This document shows, one piece after another, positions 37,034 to 45,986 of a DNA stretch of 50,396 nucleotides. A program made the position numbers and the translations under genes. How positions within the stretch are numbered: the first letter of the stretch is position 1; every line of letters begins with the position of its first letter. The notes under the pieces were generated by a model, which was not told the DNA's origin, did not search any database, and saw nothing but the letters and a program-made list of their open reading frames with translations. Source of the stretch: Methylophilaceae bacterium (GTDB lineage: Bacteria; Pseudomonadota; Gammaproteobacteria; Burkholderiales; Methylophilaceae); contig CANCPF010000012.1 in the NCBI GenBank assembly GCA_947379975.1, positions 1 through 50,396 on the forward strand, in the 5' to 3' direction.

Positions 37034-37840
37034 ATGAACCAAGTTAACACTCCCAACATTATTGAAGACGTACAAAATACTGTCGATACACGTCACCTTG
37101 CCATCGACAAAGTTGGTATTAAAGCGATTCGCCATCCAGTCATTGTTAAAGACAAATCTGGCGGTGAGCAGCATACGGTTGCCATGTTTAATATGTATGT
37201 GCATTTGCCGCAACAGTTTAAAGGTACGCATATGTCGCGTTTTGTTGAAATTCTCAACATGAACGAACATGCTATTTCTATAGAGTCTTTTGAAACCATT
37301 TTACGCTTAATGGTCAGTCGCCTAGAGGCAGAATCTGGCCACGTAGAAATGACCTTCCCTTACTTTGTCAATAAAGCGGCACCTATTTCTGGCGTAAAAA
37401 GTCTATTAGATTACGAAGTGACATTTATTGGCGCGATTAACCACGGTAAATTTGAAATCACGGTAAAAGTATTAGTGCCTGTCACTAGCCTTTGTCCATG
37501 CAGCAAGAAAATATCCGATTACGGTGCACATAATCAACGCTCACATGTGACCGTAACAGCGCTGGTAAATGACTTTATCTGGATTGAAGATATTATTGAC
37601 CTCGTTGAAAAACAAGCCTCATGTGAGCTTTATGGTCTACTTAAACGTCCAGACGAAAAATACGTGACTGAGCGCGCTTATGACAATCCTAAGTTTGTTG
37701 AAGACATGGTACGTGATGTAGCTGCGCAACTAAATGCAGAAAAGCGCATTGTGGCATATACGGTTGAAAGTGAAAATTTTGAGTCTATTCACAACCATTC
37801 TGCCTATGCATTAATTGAGAACGACAAACGCAATAAGTAA
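37034..37840 (+). CDS. folE2: GTP cyclohydrolase I, type IB (FolE2)
   Basis: Makes dihydroneopterin triphosphate for folate and related pterins without the strict zinc need of FolE. The catalytic Cys lies in SLCPCSKKISDYGAHNQRSH (near residues 152-171), which also holds a conserved His. The preceding FVNKAAPISGVKSLLDYEV is a family stretch. Length 268 aa is typical. FolE2 is often Zur-regulated; I see no clear Zur site in the 77-base gap after dxs, so it may simply follow the dxs transcript. Confidence 0.94.
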   Translation: MNQVNTPNIIEDVQNTVDTRHLAIDKVGIKAIRHPVIVKDKSGGEQHTVAMFNMYVHLPQQFKGTHMSRFVEILNMNEHAISIESFETILRLMVSRLEAESGHVEMTFPYFVNKAAPISGVKSLLDYEVTFIGAINHGKFEITVKVLVPVTSLCPCSKKISDYGAHNQRSHVTVTALVNDFIWIEDIIDLVEKQASCELYGLLKRPDEKYVTERAYDNPKFVEDMVRDVAAQLNAEKRIVAYTVESENFESIHNHSAYALIENDKRNK

Positions 37841-37895
37841 GTTTCAACCATTACATCGCAAGCTTGTTACCTGTATGTAACCTTGCTTTTGCACT

Positions 37896-37925
37896 AAAAA
37901 AGCCGCTGTCAAAAGTGGCTTTTTT
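37896..37925. terminator. Bidirectional terminator between folE2 and the sensor kinase
   Basis: AAAAAAGCCGCT pairs with AGTGGCTTTTT (one G-T pair) around a short loop. It has T-runs on both strands and lies between two convergent genes, so it can stop transcription from both sides. Confidence 0.85.
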
Positions 37926-37950
37926 AACGCAAAAAATTAACCATCCAAAC

Positions 37951-39387
37951 TTAACTCAATATTTTAGCACCGTCATCAAAAATAACTTTAACTGTCGTAC
38001 CTAGTGACTTTTGTTGATTGGTATAAGCTAACTCAACGATTGCATGGTGTTGGTGGGCAATTTCTTTAACGATGGCAAGGCCTAAACCGCAACCACTTTG
38101 TGCAGTGCCTAATACCCGATAAAACCGGTCAAACACCTTTTTCTGCTCCTGAGGGGCAATGCCAAGACCATTATCCTGCACGGCCAACACAACTTTGTGA
38201 TGGTCGATACTCAGGCATACCGTGACCTTCGCACCCACCGGGCTATAACGAATAGCATTATCAATCAGATTATTCAGCAACTCTTGTAATAACAACATAT
38301 TGCCACGTATTTTAAATTGTCGAAGCGAGCAACTTACGCCCAAATCGATGTTTTTTTCTAGCGCTGTTGGGACCCAGTCTGCAGTTACCTCATGAATAAG
38401 CGGCACTATATCGATAACCACAAACGATTGCGCCAGATTCGCCTCTGGCTCAGCTCTGGCAAGGCTTAACAATTGGTTAGCTAATCGCGCCAAATTATCG
38501 CTTCCAGCACTTATTTGCTTAAGTGCATGCTGTACACTAGCCAAATCACTTTCTCTTAATGCTGCCTCGGCTTGAATTTTAAGCCCAGCTAACGGCGTTT
38601 TAAGCTGATGCGCGGCATTCGCCAAAAAATGCCGGCGCTCGTCTACTGCAGATCTTTCTTTTACAAGCAATTCGTTCATGGCATGTAGCAGCGGCTGTAA
38701 CTCTTCAGGCGCATTTTTTTCTTCTAATGGATTGGTATCCGCTGGTCGCCTTTTTAAGATTAGATTTTTTAATTTATCCAATGAAACTAATCCGCGCTGG
38801 ATACCTAGATTCACCAATAAAATCACTAAAATAATTAATACTATTTGTGGTCCCAGCATAATGGCAATAATCTCATGTGCCATCTTGTCGCGTTTGGTAG
38901 CAGTTTCTCCGATCAATATCGTTGCATTACCTTTAGCATGGAGATCTGCTAGCGGCAAATTAAAGGCTACCATATGCAAGGCCCTTTTACCGAGCTTTGC
39001 TTCATAATAGACATGGCCTCCAGGCTTAGGCATGACTTCTGGCAACATCAGGCCTTCATCGCCGATGACCATATTGTGCTTAGGATCCTGTATTTGGTAA
39101 TAAACCCAATCATCCAGATCATATTCAATTAAATTAAGCGTGCTCTCAGGCAAATCCACTACCATTACGCCAGCATGCACTTCCACTTGATCCGCAAGTG
39201 CTAAAGCCACTCTAAAAAGCGCTCTATCGTAGGCTAAATTAGCGAAATGATTGGCTAGATAATAAGCTGAAATCGTCCCCAAAAATAAAGACGGGATTAG
39301 TAAAATCAACAACCAATTTAATAGCTTTTGGCGTATGGAATTGGTTTTGACATGTATGATTTTACTTAACTTCATTGATAGCTTCAT
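37951..39387 (-). CDS. Sensor histidine kinase, TctE/QseC type
   Basis: 478-aa inner-membrane kinase. A first membrane helix (about residues 23-47) is followed by a periplasmic sensor domain of the 2CSK_N type and a second helix (about 180-200). The H-box is FLANAAHQLKTPLAGLK, with the phosphorylated His. The N-box is NNLIDNAIRYSP, and the G-boxes are VQDNGLGIAP and GCGLGLAIVKE. It is complete. It lies 49 bases after its response regulator gene. The signal is unknown; TctE relatives sense citrate-like acids and QseC/PmrB relatives sense other cues. Confidence 0.9.
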   Translation of the reverse strand: MKLSMKLSKIIHVKTNSIRQKLLNWLLILLIPSLFLGTISAYYLANHFANLAYDRALFRVALALADQVEVHAGVMVVDLPESTLNLIEYDLDDWVYYQIQDPKHNMVIGDEGLMLPEVMPKPGGHVYYEAKLGKRALHMVAFNLPLADLHAKGNATILIGETATKRDKMAHEIIAIMLGPQIVLIILVILLVNLGIQRGLVSLDKLKNLILKRRPADTNPLEEKNAPEELQPLLHAMNELLVKERSAVDERRHFLANAAHQLKTPLAGLKIQAEAALRESDLASVQHALKQISAGSDNLARLANQLLSLARAEPEANLAQSFVVIDIVPLIHEVTADWVPTALEKNIDLGVSCSLRQFKIRGNMLLLQELLNNLIDNAIRYSPVGAKVTVCLSIDHHKVVLAVQDNGLGIAPQEQKKVFDRFYRVLGTAQSGCGLGLAIVKEIAHQHHAIVELAYTNQQKSLGTTVKVIFDDGAKILS

Positions 39388-39436
39388 CTACAGATTTAAG
39401 GATGCATCGTATAATTTTCTTAGCTTTCATGATACA

Positions 39437-40114
39437 TTAGTCTTCATTTTCTAACTTAGCTAACAAATAACCTAGACCACGTATGGTACGAATTTCGATA
39501 CCAAATACGTTCAATTTTTTACGCAGGCGCGACACGTTCACCTCTATTGCATTTTCGCTCATGCTTTCATCCCAGCTACACAAATGCTCTAATATTTTGG
39601 CTTTACTCACTACCTTTGTGGCCTTCAGCATTAACAATTCGAGCAAGGCAAGTTCTCGCTGAGACAATGAAAGCGTGACATTATTAAAAGAGCACTGACG
39701 GTTACTGGTATCAAACACTAAATCGCCAAAGCTAACTTTAGCACCACCACCAGACACACCGCGCCTTATCAGTGCTCGAACACGCGCTTCTAGTTCAGCC
39801 AATTCAAAAGGCTTCGCCAAATAATCATCTGCACCTAAATCCAGTCCTTTAACACGATTTTGCGTATCTTCTAGGGCCGTTAAAATCAGCACTGGCGTTT
39901 TATTACCGCGCGCGCGCAACCGCTTTAACACCTCAAAACCATCAAGTTTAGGCAAACCTAAATCCAGTACAATAACGTCATATTCTTGATAACTGAGTAA
40001 TTTATTAGCACTATCGCCATCACACATTACATCTACTGCATATCCAGACTTAGTGAAAGCCCGCTCTAGCCCGTCTTTCAGAATTAAATCATCTTCAACT
40101 AATAACAATCTCAA
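39437..40114 (-). CDS. OmpR-family response regulator
   Basis: 225-aa DNA-binding regulator. The receiver domain (residues 1-115) has the acidic pair VEDD, the phosphorylated Asp in VIVLDLGLPKLDGFEVL and the Lys in YLAKPF. The C-terminal winged helix has LSQREL and VSRLRKKL and ends with IRTIRGLGYLL. It resembles TctD, QseB and PmrA. A promoter lies just upstream. The divergent region behind it contains an 11-bp-spaced tandem repeat typical of binding sites for this family. Confidence 0.93.
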   Translation of the reverse strand: MRLLLVEDDLILKDGLERAFTKSGYAVDVMCDGDSANKLLSYQEYDVIVLDLGLPKLDGFEVLKRLRARGNKTPVLILTALEDTQNRVKGLDLGADDYLAKPFELAELEARVRALIRRGVSGGGAKVSFGDLVFDTSNRQCSFNNVTLSLSQRELALLELLMLKATKVVSKAKILEHLCSWDESMSENAIEVNVSRLRKKLNVFGIEIRTIRGLGYLLAKLENED

Positions 40115-40146
40115 GGTTGTAGTCTCATGTAGTCAATCTCAATTAA

Positions 40147-40175
40147 GTATTATCGCAAGAATAAAACGCCTGCAA
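40147..40175 (-). promoter_or_regulatory. Promoter of the response regulator gene
   Basis: Minus strand: TTGCAG (40170-40175), 17-base spacer, TAATAC (40147-40152), about 33 bases before the ATG at 40114. Boxes and spacing fit sigma-70. Confidence 0.6.
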
Positions 40176-40230
40176 GATATTTTAACCAGTTTCACCCCTA
40201 GATTAAAAAAACATTTCCAAACTAAATTAT

Positions 40231-40267
40231 GTCAGCTTCTTGTCAGCTTGCTAATGTAAATTACATT
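40231..40267 (+). promoter_or_regulatory. Tandem direct repeat and palindrome, candidate OmpR/PhoB-type operator
   Basis: GTCAGCTT occurs at 40231-40238 and again at 40242-40249, exactly 11 bases apart, or one helical turn. OmpR/PhoB-family regulators bind tandem repeats of this kind, and the sequence resembles a pho box half site (CTGTCAT). Right after it lies the perfect palindrome AATGTAA-A-TTACATT (40253-40267), which contains a possible -10 (TAAATT). Further on, ATGTAGTTTTA is repeated at 40280 and 40306. The site lies between the divergent regulator gene and the Asr-like gene. Confidence 0.5.
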
Positions 40268-40374
40268 TCATGGTTGCAGATGTAGTTTTAGCAAATCACA
40301 GCCAAATGTAGTTTTACAAACTAACGTTTTAAAATTTAGCTTTAACAAACACTACTTTAATTTTGGAGATTGAA

Positions 40375-40644
40375 ATGAACAAATTATTATCAATACTTAT
40401 GGCAGGCGCATTTGCATTAACATTAGGTAGCTCAGCATTTGCTGCGGATGCAGTAAAAGCAACTAAAGCAGCAGAACCTGCAAAAGTAGAAGCGCCAGTT
40501 GCTGTAGAAGCCGCTAAGGTTGCGGCTCCCGCAGAGGCAGCAGCTAAACCAGCAAAAAAACATCACCATAAAGATCATGCAAAGAAACCTGCTGCACCAG
40601 TTGCTGCAACAGCCGCTGAAGTGGCACCAGAACCAGCAAAGTAA
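40375..40644 (+). CDS. Small secreted Ala/Lys/Pro/His-rich protein, acid-shock (Asr)-like
   Basis: 89-aa protein with a clear signal peptide (MNKLLSILMAGAFALTLGSS, cut after AFA). The mature part is low complexity: Ala, Pro, Val, Lys and Glu, with a central basic cluster KKHHHKDHAKK. Composition and plan resemble the Asr acid-shock protein of enterobacteria, a disordered periplasmic protein controlled by PhoB and RstA; the His cluster could also bind metal. GGAG precedes the ATG at 40375; an in-frame ATG at 40363 is less likely. It is divergent from a two-component system and ends at a strong terminator. The function is inferred, since such sequences cannot be assigned by homology alone. Confidence 0.8.
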   Translation: MNKLLSILMAGAFALTLGSSAFAADAVKATKAAEPAKVEAPVAVEAAKVAAPAEAAAKPAKKHHHKDHAKKPAAPVAATAAEVAPEPAK

Positions 40645-40718
40645 TTTATTGTGATTTAAATAGTATTTTTGAAATTAAGAGTTCAAAAAAAGCATTTTTA
40701 GCTTAATGCTAGTTAAAC

Positions 40719-40748
40719 AAAAAGGGACAGAAAAATCTGTCCCTTTTT
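40719..40748 (+). terminator. Terminator after the Asr-like gene
   Basis: AAAAAGGGACAGA pairs perfectly with TCTGTCCCTTTTT (13-bp stem, 4-base A loop). It lies about 75 bases past the stop. The A-run on its left also lets it serve the converging MFS gene. Confidence 0.92.
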
Positions 40749-40800
40749 GTTTATGCCGCTAGTAATAGATTGCTGAATATAGTCATGAGCTATTGTTATC

Positions 40801-41970
40801 TCATTTATACATACTCTGATTATCGCTCTGACGACTGAGCTTTAAACCTAAGCCGATCACCAGTATGCCTATTAACGGAAAAATAGCAGCTAGCATGAAT
40901 GTTTTTTGCCCGCCCAAATATTGCAAAGCATAACCACCAGAGACACCGCCGATGGTGCCTCCAATACCGTAAGCGACACTATTATAAATAGCCTGCCCTT
41001 TGGCTTGATGACGGCCGTTAAAGAACTGCGTAATCACTTCAACCGACGCCGCATGAAAACTACCAAAAGTAGCTGCATGTAAGGTTTGCGCTAAAACCAG
41101 CAGCCAAATATTATCAATCGCAAAACCGATCAGACAAAATCTAAACACTGCCAACGCCAAACTAATCAGTAAAATAGTTTTCAAGCTATAGTGCTGCATG
41201 ATTTTGGGCATCAGCATAAATATGCCGATTTCACAGATTACGCCGACTGACCATAACAAACCGATTAGTCCTTTGCTATAGCCGTGGTCACTTAAATAAA
41301 TCGAGTAAAAATTATAAAGTACGCCATGTGCAGTCACCATAAGCGAGCAGCCGACTAATAACGCAATCACGTTAGGTTGCTTAATAATCTGCCAAATTGA
41401 AAACTGATCGTGCGCATGCTGAACTACTTTAGGGTCAGGCAGAGTGCGGGAAAGCATCAATAAAACCATTTGAACAATCAACAAAAACCATAGCAAGCTT
41501 CTAATGCCGGCAAAGTCGATGAAATAGCCTAAAATTACTGATGCAACAATAAATCCTAGCGAACCCCACATGCGAATACGGCTGTAATGTCCGTTAGTGG
41601 TGGCTAAATGCGCTAATGTAAGCGACTCGGCAAGCGGCAAAGTAGAGCTAGTAAACAAACTCAGGGCAGCCATCACAAAGAACAGCCAATAAAAGCCGTG
41701 CGCCCAAAAAACGGCGGTAAATCCACATAAACCTAAAAAAGCCGTAAGCTGAATCCACTGTGCGCGTTTGCCAGTATGATCTGCAAGCCAACCCCAAAAA
41801 TTGGGTGCAAAAATGCGGCTTATTTGGAACAATGACATCAAAATGCCAATATCGGCCGCAGTGAATTGTTCGGACTTTAAATACAAACCCCAATATGGGA
41901 CAAAGGCCCCAACAAAGAAGTAATACACGAAGTAAAAACGAGAGAGGCGCTGATGGAGTTTTGAGTGCAT
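40801..41970 (-). CDS. MFS transporter, HcaT-like (MFS_1_like)
   Basis: 389-aa protein with about 12 membrane helices. The N-terminus FYFVYYFFVGAFVPYWGLYL and the loop GWLADHTGKRAQW are characteristic of the phenylpropionate-permease (HcaT) / nucleoside symporter-like branch of the major facilitator superfamily. The substrate cannot be told from sequence; many betaproteobacteria carry one such gene as a housekeeping transporter. It converges on the Asr-like gene and is followed upstream by the ydcH-like gene on the same strand. Confidence 0.87.
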   Translation of the reverse strand: MHSKLHQRLSRFYFVYYFFVGAFVPYWGLYLKSEQFTAADIGILMSLFQISRIFAPNFWGWLADHTGKRAQWIQLTAFLGLCGFTAVFWAHGFYWLFFVMAALSLFTSSTLPLAESLTLAHLATTNGHYSRIRMWGSLGFIVASVILGYFIDFAGIRSLLWFLLIVQMVLLMLSRTLPDPKVVQHAHDQFSIWQIIKQPNVIALLVGCSLMVTAHGVLYNFYSIYLSDHGYSKGLIGLLWSVGVICEIGIFMLMPKIMQHYSLKTILLISLALAVFRFCLIGFAIDNIWLLVLAQTLHAATFGSFHAASVEVITQFFNGRHQAKGQAIYNSVAYGIGGTIGGVSGGYALQYLGGQKTFMLAAIFPLIGILVIGLGLKLSRQSDNQSMYK

Positions 41971-42035
41971 TTTGCAGTTGGAAAATTAGGTCAATAAAAA
42001 ATCGGCATTCACCGACTTTTTATCGAATGCTAACT

Positions 42036-42272
42036 TCAAGCCACTATCATGGCATAAAGTTGATCTTTAAGTAATGCGCGTTTTTTCTTCTGCTCTTCAA
42101 AAGTTCGGTCAGCGACTGGAATGCCTTCATTCTCTAATCGCTCGATATCTTTTGAAAGTACATGATATTCATCAGACAACTTAACAAAGTGGGCATTGCC
42201 CATTTTTAACGTATGAATTTTTTCGCGTTGTTCTGGAAATTCGCCAGCCAAATCGTGATGCTCAACATTCAT
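42036..42272 (-). CDS. YdcH family protein (DUF465)
   Basis: 78-aa helical protein of the DUF465/YdcH family: HHDLAGEFPEQREKIHTLK at the start, then a charged helical hairpin (FVKLSDEYHVLSKDIERLE ... KKKRALLKDQLYAMI). An AAGGAG ribosome site precedes the ATG. The function of the family is unknown; short coiled-coil proteins of this kind are common in proteobacteria. Confidence 0.88.
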   Translation of the reverse strand: MNVEHHDLAGEFPEQREKIHTLKMGNAHFVKLSDEYHVLSKDIERLENEGIPVADRTFEEQKKKRALLKDQLYAMIVA

Positions 42273-42290
42273 AGAATCTCCTTATAAAAT

Positions 42291-42354
42291 AAAAAAAGTA
42301 AGCTTGATCTGCACTTAACTATCTCATTGTTAAAGTGCTATAAGCTTCTTTTTT
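42291..42354. terminator. Long hairpin between aroC and the ydcH-like gene
   Basis: AAGCTT (42300-42305) and AAGCTT (42342-42347) flank the imperfect arms GCACTTAAC and GTTAAAGTGC around a 9-base loop. On the minus strand it is followed by a run of seven T, so it should end the aroC transcript; a shorter T-run lies on the plus side. Confidence 0.7.
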
Positions 42355-42448
42355 CATTATCAATCAGCTAACCGAGGTTTACCATGATATACGTCAATCA
42401 CCATCAGAATCACGACTTAAATGTTGCGTTTAATGACCATTCACTACA

Positions 42449-43543
42449 TTACACAATTTTAGGCGTAATTGAGATTACATCTGCATTTTGCGCACGATGG
42501 CGCAGCGCATGATCCATCAACACCATCGCCAACATCGCTTCAGCAATTGGCGTAGCACGCACACCTACGCAAGGATCATGGCGACCAGTAGTTTGCATAG
42601 TAACTGCGTTACCAAATTTATCAATTGAACGTCGTTCCTGTGGAATGCTTGAAGTTGGCTTTAATGCAACATTCACTCTAATTTCCTGGCCGGTAGAAAT
42701 ACCACCTAAAATACCGCCAGCATGATTAGTCACAAAACCTTGTGGTGTCATTTCATCACTGTGGACGCTACCGCGCTGGGCAATACTAGCGAAGCCTGCG
42801 CCCACTTCCACACCTTTTACCGCGTTAATACTCATCATCGCATAGGCAATTTCTGCGTCTAAGCGATCAAATACTGGCTCACCCCAACCCACAGGCACGC
42901 CTTCTGCCACCACGGTAATGCGCGCACCGACAGAATCTCGCTCAGCACGAATGCTATCTAAATAATTCGCTAATTGCGGCAACACGTCTAAATTAGGCGA
43001 GAAAAAATCATTACCTTCTTGATTAAGCGCATCCCAGCTCTGAAATGGAATATCAATTTCGCCCATTTGACTCATATAGCCACGCACAGTGATGCCGAAG
43101 CGTTTGTTTAACCACTTTTTAGCAATGGCGCCAGCCGCAACCCGAACCGCGGTTTCACGCGCGCTAGAGCGACCGCCGCCGCGATAATCACGCACACCAT
43201 ATTTTTGGCTGTAAGTATAATCCGCATGGCCAGGACGAAAAGTATCCATGATTTTCCCGTAATCTTGACTACGCTGATCGGTATTTCTAATAAGCAAGCC
43301 TATCGGCGCACCAGTGGTTTTACCTTCGAACACGCCAGATAGAATCTCAACCGAATCAGCTTCTTGGCGCTGCGTTACGTGGCGCGAAGTGCCAGGCTTG
43401 CGACGATCTAAATCAAGCTGCAAGTCTTCTGCACATAAGGCCAAGCCAGGTGGACAACCGTCCACAACACCGCCAATGGCTGCGCCATGCGATTCACCAA
43501 AAGACGTGAGGGTAAAAAGTGTACCTAGTGTGTTGCCTGACAT
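42449..43543 (-). CDS. aroC: Chorismate synthase
   Basis: Last step of the shikimate pathway, converting EPSP to chorismate with reduced FMN. All three family signatures are visible: GESHGAAIGGVVDGCPPG near residue 14, YRGGGRSSARETAVRVAAGA near 124, and the late TGRHDPCVGVRATPIAEAML. Length 364 aa is typical. It is a single gene, and a hairpin terminator follows. Confidence 0.97.
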   Translation of the reverse strand: MSGNTLGTLFTLTSFGESHGAAIGGVVDGCPPGLALCAEDLQLDLDRRKPGTSRHVTQRQEADSVEILSGVFEGKTTGAPIGLLIRNTDQRSQDYGKIMDTFRPGHADYTYSQKYGVRDYRGGGRSSARETAVRVAAGAIAKKWLNKRFGITVRGYMSQMGEIDIPFQSWDALNQEGNDFFSPNLDVLPQLANYLDSIRAERDSVGARITVVAEGVPVGWGEPVFDRLDAEIAYAMMSINAVKGVEVGAGFASIAQRGSVHSDEMTPQGFVTNHAGGILGGISTGQEIRVNVALKPTSSIPQERRSIDKFGNAVTMQTTGRHDPCVGVRATPIAEAMLAMVLMDHALRHRAQNADVISITPKIV

Positions 43544-43974
43544 GATGCTGTTCTCATATAGAATTTTTATAATTTTAACATATTGATTTTATAATATAGG
43601 CGCGCTTGTTTGAATTTCAGCATTCATTTACTAAAACCTGATTCCCTGTTGCTTGAATCTAGGCTTCATTACTAAAAATTAGTATCCGTATTCTGTGAGT
43701 GATTTTGGGTTTTGTCACTGATGAAGCAAAAACAAATAGTATGATTGATTTGGCAAATTAAATCATAGATTAGACTTCCGTATTGCAGTCATTGGTATAA
43801 CGTCATATTCCGTCCATTTGTGCCATCCGCAAATTTAACTGAGCGTCGCATAAGGGGACAAAGCTGCCTTAAGATTTAAGTGCACCTACTTCTGCATCGG
43901 GGGACAAAGCAGTCATACAGTTTTGCAACGTCAATGAGTACTGTGGGCCAGAAGCGGCTATTGAACCGATGGTT
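43544..43974. other. 431-base intergenic region with short repeats
   Basis: I see no gene between cysA and aroC. GGGGACAAAGC occurs twice, at 43854-43864 and 43900-43910, 46 bases apart. Near 43944-43966 is GTGGGCCAGAAGCGGCTATT, which resembles a sequence at 50191-50210 on the other strand. The region should also hold the aroC promoter and the end of the sulfate operon; I find no clear hairpin terminator. Confidence 0.5.
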
Positions 43975-45039
43975 CTAGTTGTTTAAAAAAACACGCACAT
44001 TGCGTGGGTAGATAAATACATTTTCACCTTGTGTTAAAGAAAGCTCACGAAAACGCTCTTGGGTTAATTCAGCTTCTATCAGCTCAGTTTGATCTGTGCG
44101 CTGCAATTCTAACCTCACCAACGGACCGATGGCGTGAATGTAAGTTACAACAGCTTCAAACCCAGGTTGATTTGCACGACGCTCTTTATTAATTTCAATG
44201 TCGTGCGGTCGTACAAATGCTAATGCTGGAGTATTTTGAGTGGAATGATGTGCATTAAGCTTTAGCTCAATATCGCCTATTTTGGCTTCGCCTTCATGGA
44301 CGTTGCTTTTAAATTGATTCACATTACCTAAAAATTGGTAAACAAATGGTGATACTGGATGGTCGTAAACGTCTTGTGGTGAGCCTACCTGCTCAATCTT
44401 ACCTTTGTTTATGACCACTACACGGTCAGCTACTTCTAACGCCTCTTCTTGGTCATGGGTAACAAAGATACTAGTAATGTGCAGCTCATCATGCAGTCGT
44501 CGTAACCAGCGACGCAACTCCTTGCGTACCTTGGCATCTAACGCGCCAAATGGCTCATCCAACAATAACACTTTAGGTTCCACCGCCAGTGCGCGCGCCA
44601 AAGCAATCCGCTGACGTTGACCGCCTGAAAGTTGTGGTGGGTAGCGGTCAGCCAACCAGTCTAATTGAACCAATTCTAGCAGTTCATGCACACGCCTTTT
44701 AATTTCAGCATCAGATGGGCGCGTTTCTTTTGGACGTACACGCAATCCAAATGCGACATTCTCAAAAACGGTCATGTGACGAAATAATGCGTAATGTTGA
44801 AACACAAAGCCCACTTCGCGCTCGCGTACTTGGCGTGATGTGGCATCGTCACCATGAAATAAGATGCTGCCAGAATCGGCTGTTTCTAACCCAGCAATAA
44901 TACGCAGTAGCGTTGTCTTTCCACAACCAGATGGCCCCAATAAAGCAACCAACTCGCCGCTAGGTACGTCTAGGCTTACATCGTTTAACGCACTAAAACT
45001 GCCAAAGTTTTTTCTGACATTTCTGACTTCAATACTCAT
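43975..45039 (-). CDS. cysA: Sulfate/thiosulfate ABC transporter ATPase
   Basis: ATP-binding subunit of the sulfate importer. Walker A GPSGCGKTTLLR, signature LSGGQRQRIALARAL, Walker B VLLLDEPFGALD and the switch FVTHDQEEALEVAD are intact. A C-terminal TOBE-like regulatory domain begins near residue 240 (FLGNVNQFK). Length 354 aa is normal. It is the last gene of the cluster, 26 bases after cysW. Confidence 0.95.
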   Translation of the reverse strand: MSIEVRNVRKNFGSFSALNDVSLDVPSGELVALLGPSGCGKTTLLRIIAGLETADSGSILFHGDDATSRQVREREVGFVFQHYALFRHMTVFENVAFGLRVRPKETRPSDAEIKRRVHELLELVQLDWLADRYPPQLSGGQRQRIALARALAVEPKVLLLDEPFGALDAKVRKELRRWLRRLHDELHITSIFVTHDQEEALEVADRVVVINKGKIEQVGSPQDVYDHPVSPFVYQFLGNVNQFKSNVHEGEAKIGDIELKLNAHHSTQNTPALAFVRPHDIEINKERRANQPGFEAVVTYIHAIGPLVRLELQRTDQTELIEAELTQERFRELSLTQGENVFIYPRNVRVFLNN

Positions 45040-45065
45040 GGTGAATCCTAATTAAATGTTTATTT

Positions 45066-45962
45066 TTAGCTTAATGCCTGTTCTTGCTCGCCGGCAATAC
45101 GTGCCGACTGCCACTCAACCAAGCTTTTAAGTACAAGTGTCACCAATGCCAAAATAGCTAGTAGTGAGGCCACCGCAAAGGCTGCAGCATAGTTGTATTC
45201 GTTGTATAAAATCTCTACATGTAATGGCACAGTATTGGTCATACCTCGTATATGTCCAGATACGACAGAAACAGCACCAAACTCACCCATAGCACGCGCA
45301 TTTGTTAAAATTACGCCATAGAGTAAGCCCCACTTAACATTGGGCAGTGTAATACGCCATAGTATTTGCCATCCTGAAGCGCCTAGCACTAAGCCTGCTT
45401 CTTCTTCGTCTTTGCCCTGTGCTTGCATTAGCGGAATAAGTTCACGGGCTACAAACGGGAAAGTGACAAAAACTGTCGCGAGGACGATACCTGGAATGGC
45501 AAAGATTACTTTTATATCGTTATCGATTAGTAATGACCCTACCCAGCCTTGTAGTCCAAATATCAAGACATAGATCAATCCTGCAATCACTGGAGATACT
45601 GCAAATGGCAAGTCAATTAAAGTAATCAGTATGCTTTTTCCTCTAAATTCGAATTTAGCAATAGCCCAAGCTGCTGCAACCCCAAATACCAAGTTTAGTG
45701 GTACCGCGATGGCCGCTGCGATTAAAGTTAATTTAATTGAAGATAGCGCATCAGGGTCAATTAATGCCGTAATGTATGTATCAAACCCTTTACGAAGAGC
45801 TTCGGTAAACACAGCTACTAAGGGTACGATTAAGAATAAGGTTAAAAAAGCTAACATCAGCGCGACCAGAAGCCATCGAACCCATACCGGTTCTGAGATT
45901 GCTCGGCTGCGTGCTACTTTTGTGTGGTAACTGCTGTACTGTGTAGGCGTTTTAATTGACAT
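45066..45962 (-). CDS. cysW: Sulfate ABC transporter permease CysW
   Basis: Inner-membrane permease with about six helices. The EAA loop is near residues 190-230 (EEEAGLVLGASGWQILWRIT), followed by RAMGEFGAVSVVSGH, the typical CysW form. Length 298 aa is normal. It forms the channel with CysT and is driven by CysA. It lies 24 bases after cysT. Confidence 0.95.
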   Translation of the reverse strand: MSIKTPTQYSSYHTKVARSRAISEPVWVRWLLVALMLAFLTLFLIVPLVAVFTEALRKGFDTYITALIDPDALSSIKLTLIAAAIAVPLNLVFGVAAAWAIAKFEFRGKSILITLIDLPFAVSPVIAGLIYVLIFGLQGWVGSLLIDNDIKVIFAIPGIVLATVFVTFPFVARELIPLMQAQGKDEEEAGLVLGASGWQILWRITLPNVKWGLLYGVILTNARAMGEFGAVSVVSGHIRGMTNTVPLHVEILYNEYNYAAAFAVASLLAILALVTLVLKSLVEWQSARIAGEQEQALS

Positions 45963-45986
45963 GATGTGTACCTAATAAGATTATGG

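Noticed and set aside
36965..37270. 101-codon antisense frame over the start of folE2
   Set aside because: It overlaps the conserved folE2 N-terminus and shows no features of its own.
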